DNA from: Jaaginema sp046541115
Lineage (GTDB): Bacteria; Cyanobacteriota; Cyanobacteriia; Cyanobacteriales; Spirulinaceae
Assembly (NCBI GenBank): GCA_046541115.1
Contig: JBKHDX010000265.1
Location: forward strand, 1 to 6,083
Reading direction: 5' to 3'
DNA: 6,083 nucleotides
The translations under genes and the position numbers were made by a program. This document shows, piece by piece, positions 1 to 3,298 of the stretch. The first letter of the stretch is position 1, and the number at the start of each line of letters is the position of its first letter. The notes below the pieces were generated by a model. It had not been told where the DNA came from. It saw nothing but the letters and a program-made list of their open reading frames with translations, and ran no database searches.

Positions 1-274
1 TTGTAGAAAGCGTTTCTGAGACAATTTCGAGTGAAAATGACGGGATACCCGATACTGCTGCTACTCCCTCGCAATTGAATTGGCCGGTGGAAGAAGGCGA
101 TCGCGTTTCTGAAGATTTCGCGATCTCTGAGGCAGAAACAAGCGATTACGAGACACAAGAAACAGATAATCCCATCGAGCCGATTGTAGAAAGCGTTTCT
201 GAGACAATTTCGAGTGAAAATGACGGGATACCCGATACGGCTGCTACTCCCTCGGAATTGAATTGGCCGGTGGA
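1..274 (+). repeat. Near-identical 91-bp intragenic direct repeat (copies 1-91 and 184-274)
   Basis: Bases 1-91 recur at 184-274, offset 183 bp (61 codons, so in frame), with two differences: T56/G239, a silent change in a Thr codon, and C72/G255, Gln to Glu. Each copy encodes a segment running from VESVSETISS to TPS(Q/E)LNWPVE. The first copy touches the window edge, so the repeat may extend upstream and more copies may exist. A diverged third unit is at about 450-494 (TAATPAELDWPV), and a (Y/F)E(T/P)(Q/T)ET motif follows each WPV by roughly 15-20 residues. The near identity of the first two copies suggests recent duplication or gene conversion. Confidence 0.93.
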
Positions 275-2873
275 GACAGAAGCCAGCGATCTGGCGAGTC
301 CTACCGCAGAAAATAACAACTTTGAGACAACAGAAACCGCGATCGCCTCAAATCCAACCTATTCGGAGATTGAAGACGTTTATGACGCAATTTTAGACGA
401 TAGCACGATAACGGCGGAGTCAACAGACCCCGATATCGCGACCGAGACCCTTCCTGAAACGGCGGCGACCCCCGCAGAATTAGACTGGCCAGTCGCGCCA
501 GCCGCCGATAATGGTGCTTATGAGCCGCAGGAAACAGAAAGTACCCCAAATTTAACTAAAACATCAGAAGAATATACTTCCGAGCCAATTTCAGCCGAAT
601 TTGAAGCAAATCCCGACCCAATACCCTCCCCAGAAACCGAAGATTTTGTCTTCTCGGAAACCGAAACCCCAGAAACAGAAAACCGAGACACCGAAACCAC
701 AGATTTAAAATCCCTGTTAGACCAATCGATTCAAAGTCTCGAAGAAATCCTGCAACAAGCCGATCGACCCCTAGAAAGCGAAGAAACCGCCCTCGAAACC
801 CCCAGTCAGCCAGAAGCCGAAAACCCCCATGAGCAATGGGTCGAACAGATGCGCGATCGCGTCGCGAACCTCAAACTGCTGATGTCCCTCAACCATGACA
901 ACTATGTGCGTTATGGGACAGAAAACCTATTTGTGAGCGGTCAAATCAACGCCCCGGCCCGCCAAAGCAAAGACCTAAACATCTTACTCGCTCCCATCAG
1001 CAACCAAAACGCGACCTTACGGCTACAGTATCATCTACGCGATCCCCAATCCACTGCCTTTTACGACCCCGATCGCCCCCCTGAAAACAGCCAAAGCCAG
1101 CAACTCTACCACAATCAACAAGCCAACGCCGAGTCCAGTTTACCCTTAATCTTTGGCTTTAACCTCGCGATCGCCCCGGAATTCCAGCAACCCTTGATTC
1201 TCGGTGAGGCCATTCTCGAACTGCAAATCCAATCCAAACAGCACAAAACCGTTTATACCACCATTCTGGCGCGTCAACCCTTTACCATTACCGCCGAGAT
1301 CGAAGAACTCCTCGAAACCGCTTTCCCCAGAGAAAGCGAACAACCTCAAATCGCCAAAGCCATTCCCCCGACCCCCTTAAAGACGGATTTTGTCGATTTA
1401 ACCAAAACACCTCATGCCATTCCCGTTTCCCAATTTAATCCCACAAGCAAACAAGCCATCCCCCCCAAACTCAGCCCAACTAAACCCAACGCCCCAGGAG
1501 AAACACCCAAGCGGAACTTAGATTTACCGCCCTTTAATCCGCCTCCTGACTATTCTCTTTTCCAAACTGACGCGATCGCCCCAGAACCCCCCCCAGAAGC
1601 CCCAGAAACTCCAGAACCCCCGGCAGAAACCGAAATACAGCACCCCCCCATTCAGTTCTTTGCCGAAGCCGACCCCAACCCCACCCCCGAAGCCATAACG
1701 GGGGTTTGGGACGAACCCCTAGAATCAGAATTAGAAGCAGATAGGGACAACAACCCCGACATTAACTTAGAGTTAGACGACTTTCCCGAACTCGAAAGTC
1801 CACCCCAACCCCCCCCCAATCCCGCAGCAGACCAAGGGTTTCAGTCCTTACAACTTCAGGATCGTTTTTGGCATCGCATGAATTCCCTAGCTGAAGATGC
1901 CAGCTTTTTTGCCACCACCTGGCCCCCAGACAACTTACCCCTAGACTCAGAAGCAATTACCCCCGAAGCCCCAGAAGAACCCCTAGGGACTGAAGCGGAA
2001 ACCGAGGAAAACCCCCCAAACCCAGAAAGTGTGGTCATTCCCACACACCCCCCGCTACAACTGCCTTTCGAGGACTTGCTGGCCCCGCCACCGCCGTTAC
2101 GCTGGGCCCAAGCCCCCGCGACGGATGCAGAAGCAACCGAAGACTCAGCCCCCCCAGATGAAACCATCGACTGGGACAGCGATGAAGAAGACACCGAGTT
2201 AGAAGCGGCAGTAATCGAGACCGAGGCCGAACCCCCGTCTTCTTTCTTTCCTGCTTATCCCCAAACGACCCCAGAAGAAACTGAAGCAGACCCAGAAGCA
2301 GACGCGATCGCATCGGAGGAGTTTTTTGAACAAACGCCCCCAGAATCGCCCTCTCCCGCCGAAGCTGAATACTACAATCCCGAAATTGTCGTAGATGATG
2401 ACCGGGATTGGTACGCCCCCCCACTCCCCCGTCGCGATACCTCTGGCCTACCTTATCCCGATACAGTCAGAGTATCAGCCCAAGAAGCCCTAGGAGGCGT
2501 AGTCCGACAAGATAATGCCCCCATTCCTATCCCGATTTTGACGGTTACTGAAGGAGAACTCATTGCCGGAGAACCCGTTTTAATTCGGGTCAAACTGCCG
2601 CCGCAATCGGGAGCAATTTATGTCAAACTTTGGGTAATTGATTGCGAAACTCGTCATCTTTTAGACGGGCCGCGAGCTTTGGTAGATTTTAGTGCGTTAC
2701 CCACTGGGGAATTGGAAACCATGACTCAGTTACAAGTTCCCTTGGGCAGTCGTTCGATTCGTTTTGAGGCGATCGCGATTGACATTGCCACCCAAAGAGA
2801 AAGCCGCAAAGCTACGGCAGACCGCAGTGCCATTCCGCCAGATTTACCGGATTTTTCTTCAGATTTCTTTTAA
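1..2873 (+). CDS. Large acidic Pro/Glu-rich protein of unknown function (5' end outside window)
   Basis: The frame is open from the first base (first full codon at 3) to TAA at 2871-2873, giving 956 visible codons; the true start lies upstream. I do not recognise a named family. Counting the codon at 3 as residue 1: residues 1-165 carry repeats ending in L(N/D)WPV; about 234-257 is a probable amphipathic helix (DLKSLLDQSIQSLEEIL); about 276-440 is a non-repetitive, hydrophobic-rich and probably folded domain (HEQWVEQMRDRV to TITAEIEELLET). Residues 441-800 are mostly Pro/Glu/Asp-rich and probably disordered, with an aromatic island near 613-640 (RFWHRMNSLAEDASFF). Residue 803 on has a basic motif (WYAPPLPRRDTSGLPYPD), and about 840-940 is a beta-rich, perhaps Ig-like C-terminal domain (GEPVLIRVKLP, YVKLWVIDCETRHLLDG) with the only cysteine I noticed. 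No membrane helix is visible. Domain limits are inferred by eye. The coding call is firm; no function is claimed. Confidence 0.9.
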   Translation, partial: VESVSETISSENDGIPDTAATPSQLNWPVEEGDRVSEDFAISEAETSDYETQETDNPIEPIVESVSETISSENDGIPDTAATPSELNWPVETEASDLASPTAENNNFETTETAIASNPTYSEIEDVYDAILDDSTITAESTDPDIATETLPETAATPAELDWPVAPAADNGAYEPQETESTPNLTKTSEEYTSEPISAEFEANPDPIPSPETEDFVFSETETPETENRDTETTDLKSLLDQSIQSLEEILQQADRPLESEETALETPSQPEAENPHEQWVEQMRDRVANLKLLMSLNHDNYVRYGTENLFVSGQINAPARQSKDLNILLAPISNQNATLRLQYHLRDPQSTAFYDPDRPPENSQSQQLYHNQQANAESSLPLIFGFNLAIAPEFQQPLILGEAILELQIQSKQHKTVYTTILARQPFTITAEIEELLETAFPRESEQPQIAKAIPPTPLKTDFVDLTKTPHAIPVSQFNPTSKQAIPPKLSPTKPNAPGETPKRNLDLPPFNPPPDYSLFQTDAIAPEPPPEAPETPEPPAETEIQHPPIQFFAEADPNPTPEAITGVWDEPLESELEADRDNNPDINLELDDFPELESPPQPPPNPAADQGFQSLQLQDRFWHRMNSLAEDASFFATTWPPDNLPLDSEAITPEAPEEPLGTEAETEENPPNPESVVIPTHPPLQLPFEDLLAPPPPLRWAQAPATDAEATEDSAPPDETIDWDSDEEDTELEAAVIETEAEPPSSFFPAYPQTTPEETEADPEADAIASEEFFEQTPPESPSPAEAEYYNPEIVVDDDRDWYAPPLPRRDTSGLPYPDTVRVSAQEALGGVVRQDNAPIPIPILTVTEGELIAGEPVLIRVKLPPQSGAIYVKLWVIDCETRHLLDGPRALVDFSALPTGELETMTQLQVPLGSRSIRFEAIAIDIATQRESRKATADRSAIPPDLPDFSSDFF

Positions 2874-2876
2874 TGG

Positions 2877-2897
2877 TTATTTGTTATTTGTTGTTGG
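2877..2897 (+). repeat. Three heptamers, TTATTTG TTATTTG TTGTTGG
   Basis: Three 7-bp units lie in register three bases after the stop codon of the upstream gene. The sequence is a diverged form of TTATTGG, which is a cyclic reverse complement of the AACCAAT units at 3264-3298. The same repeat family therefore appears at both ends of the intergenic region in opposite orientation. Such short tandem heptamers are frequent in cyanobacterial intergenic DNA; no function is claimed. Confidence 0.65.
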
Positions 2898-2927
2898 TGT
2901 TCGCTCTTATTTCCTCAATTGGTCATG

Positions 2928-2948
2928 GGTAACTGGTAATTGGTAATT
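2928..2948 (+). repeat. Three heptamers, GGTAACT GGTAATT GGTAATT
   Basis: Three 7-bp units follow each other directly with one substitution among them. The unit differs by a single base from a cyclic form of the TTGGTTA heptamer found elsewhere in this gap, so it is probably a diverged member of the same class of short tandem repeat. Confidence 0.65.
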
Positions 2949-2963
2949 TCCTCCCCCTACTGT

Positions 2964-3015
2964 CTCTGGTCTAAATAAACCTACCCGTTACAACGGATTG
3001 TCGCCTCTGGTCTAA
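2964..3015 (+). repeat. 11-bp direct repeat CTCTGGTCTAA
   Basis: Identical 11-mers lie at 2964-2974 and 3005-3015, 41 bp start to start, or about four helical turns. Each is preceded by a TGTC tetramer at slightly different spacing. They could be paired sites for a DNA-binding protein or remnants of a duplication; nothing in the sequence decides between these. Confidence 0.6.
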
Positions 3016-3095
3016 GTTTTTGTTCCGGGCTAGGGTTGAGAATGTGGAAATTTGAGAAAGTGGGTGTATAGGACGCAAATCTCCCACCTAGTAAT

Positions 3096-3102
3096 AGGGG
3101 AG
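3096..3102 (+). promoter_or_regulatory. Shine-Dalgarno AGGGGAG for the 46-codon ORF
   Basis: AGGGGAG is a good match to the anti-Shine-Dalgarno of 16S rRNA and ends 8 nt before ATG at 3111. It is the only strong ribosome binding site seen in the gap. It serves the small ORF, not the ammonium receptor gene. Confidence 0.5.
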
Positions 3103-3110
3103 AATTACTC

Positions 3111-3251
3111 ATGGCTCATTTTAAGAAAATCAAGTTAAAAATTATCGCAATACGTTCGTGGCTTGAGACAAAATGCCAAGGCTCAAAGCTAGATATAGTG
3201 GGCATTGCCCACCGAGCGCAATGTCCTAATGGGCGTACCGTAGCGCTATAA
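3111..3251 (+). CDS. Possible 46-residue basic small protein or leader peptide
   Basis: ATG at 3111 opens 46 codons ending in TAA at 3249-3251, with a strong Shine-Dalgarno at 3096-3102. The product begins MAHFKKIKLKIIAIRSW and is basic and partly hydrophobic at its N-terminus, with two cysteines (residues 22 and 38) and no recognised domain. The second half overlaps a perfect hairpin (3198-3212) that looks like non-coding or repeat sequence, which argues against a conserved protein. It ends 45 bases before the start of the ammonium receptor gene, so it could be a leader peptide or a decayed gene. The ribosome binding site is the main support, and confidence is low. Confidence 0.3.
   Translation: MAHFKKIKLKIIAIRSWLETKCQGSKLDIVGIAHRAQCPNGRTVAL
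3198..3212. repeat. Perfect hairpin GTGGGC-ATT-GCCCAC
   Basis: Six-base-pair perfect inverted repeat with a 3-base loop. There is no T-run after it, so it is not a standard terminator. GTGGGC/GCCCAC palindromes of this kind recur as dispersed elements in some cyanobacterial genomes (from memory), so this may be one copy of a family. It lies inside the possible small ORF. Confidence 0.6.
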
Positions 3252-3263
3252 ACGTCGATCGAC

Positions 3264-3298
3264 AACCAATAACCAATAACCAATAACCAACAACCAAT
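3264..3298 (+). repeat. Five AACCAAT heptamers running into the start codon of the ammonium receptor gene
   Basis: Five units lie in exact register: AACCAAT three times, then AACCAAC, then AACCAAT, whose final AT forms the first two bases of the ATG at 3297. The array replaces any Shine-Dalgarno. It is A/C-rich and expected to be unstructured, which could favour Shine-Dalgarno-independent initiation. Copy-number change would shift the spacing of upstream elements by 7-bp steps without altering the protein. Confidence 0.9.

Larger units (their letters stand above)
2951..3109 (+). promoter_or_regulatory. Possible structured leader RNA with competing pairings around a Shine-Dalgarno
   Basis: Several segments can pair on the + strand transcript. 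CTCCCC(C)TA at 2951-2959 complements TAGGGGAG at 3095-3102, which contains the Shine-Dalgarno. CCTACCC at 2980-2986 complements GGG-c-TAGG at 3027-3034. GTGGG at 3060-3064 complements CCCAC at 3083-3087. CTCCC at 3081-3085 complements GGGAG at 3098-3102. AGTAAT at 3090-3095 complements ATTACT at 3104-3109, placing the Shine-Dalgarno in an 8-nt loop. The third and fourth pairings share bases and exclude each other, as expected of a translational switch. This is manual pairing without energies or covariation, and it matches no riboswitch class I recognise. Confidence 0.3.
2874..3296. other. 423-base intergenic region with repeats and possible leader RNA
   Basis: This gap separates the Pro/Glu-rich protein gene from the ammonium receptor gene, both on the + strand. 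It contains no long ORF on the + strand and no HIP1 octamer. It holds three heptamer arrays (2877-2897, 2928-2948, 3264-3298), a direct repeat CTCTGGTCTAA (2964-2974 and 3005-3015), a near-palindrome CCGTTACAACGG (2985-2996), a set of complementary segments (2951-3109), a 46-codon ORF (3111-3251) and a perfect hairpin (3198-3212). No GC-rich stem followed by a T-run is seen after the stop at 2873, so no terminator is called. Confidence 0.8.

Noticed and set aside
75..77. TTG at 75 as the start codon of the first gene
   Set aside because: The same frame is open to the window edge, and the codons before it encode a near-exact copy of sequence that recurs inside the protein at 184-274, so TTG is an internal Leu.
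301..2424. Several minus-strand reading frames antisense to the first gene
   Set aside because: Low-complexity products (Ser/Gly- or Arg/Leu-rich) mirroring the Pro/Glu-rich coding strand; no ribosome binding sites or domains seen.
2874..2960. Intrinsic terminator after the first gene
   Set aside because: No GC-rich stem followed by a T-run; only AT-rich heptamer repeats are present.
2951..3110. Cyanobacterial glutamine riboswitch (glnA or downstream-peptide motif)
   Set aside because: Considered because a short ORF and an ammonium gene follow, but the conserved core is not present; GGACGCAAAT at 3071-3080 is only a superficial resemblance.
3163..3252. Promoter elements TTGAGA (3163), TATAGT (3194) and TATAAA (3247)
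   Set aside because: The -35 to -10 spacings are 21 bases or more, or no -35 is present, so no convincing sigma70 promoter can be assembled.
3240..3253. NtcA-like site GTA-N8-AAC
   Set aside because: One half-site base is wrong (AAC for TAC), and no TANNNT -10 element lies at the expected distance before the start at 3297.
868..3296. CRISPR array or tRNA in the repeat-rich or intergenic regions
   Set aside because: The repeats are either coding or 7-11 bp with no regular spacers, and no cloverleaf could be drawn.
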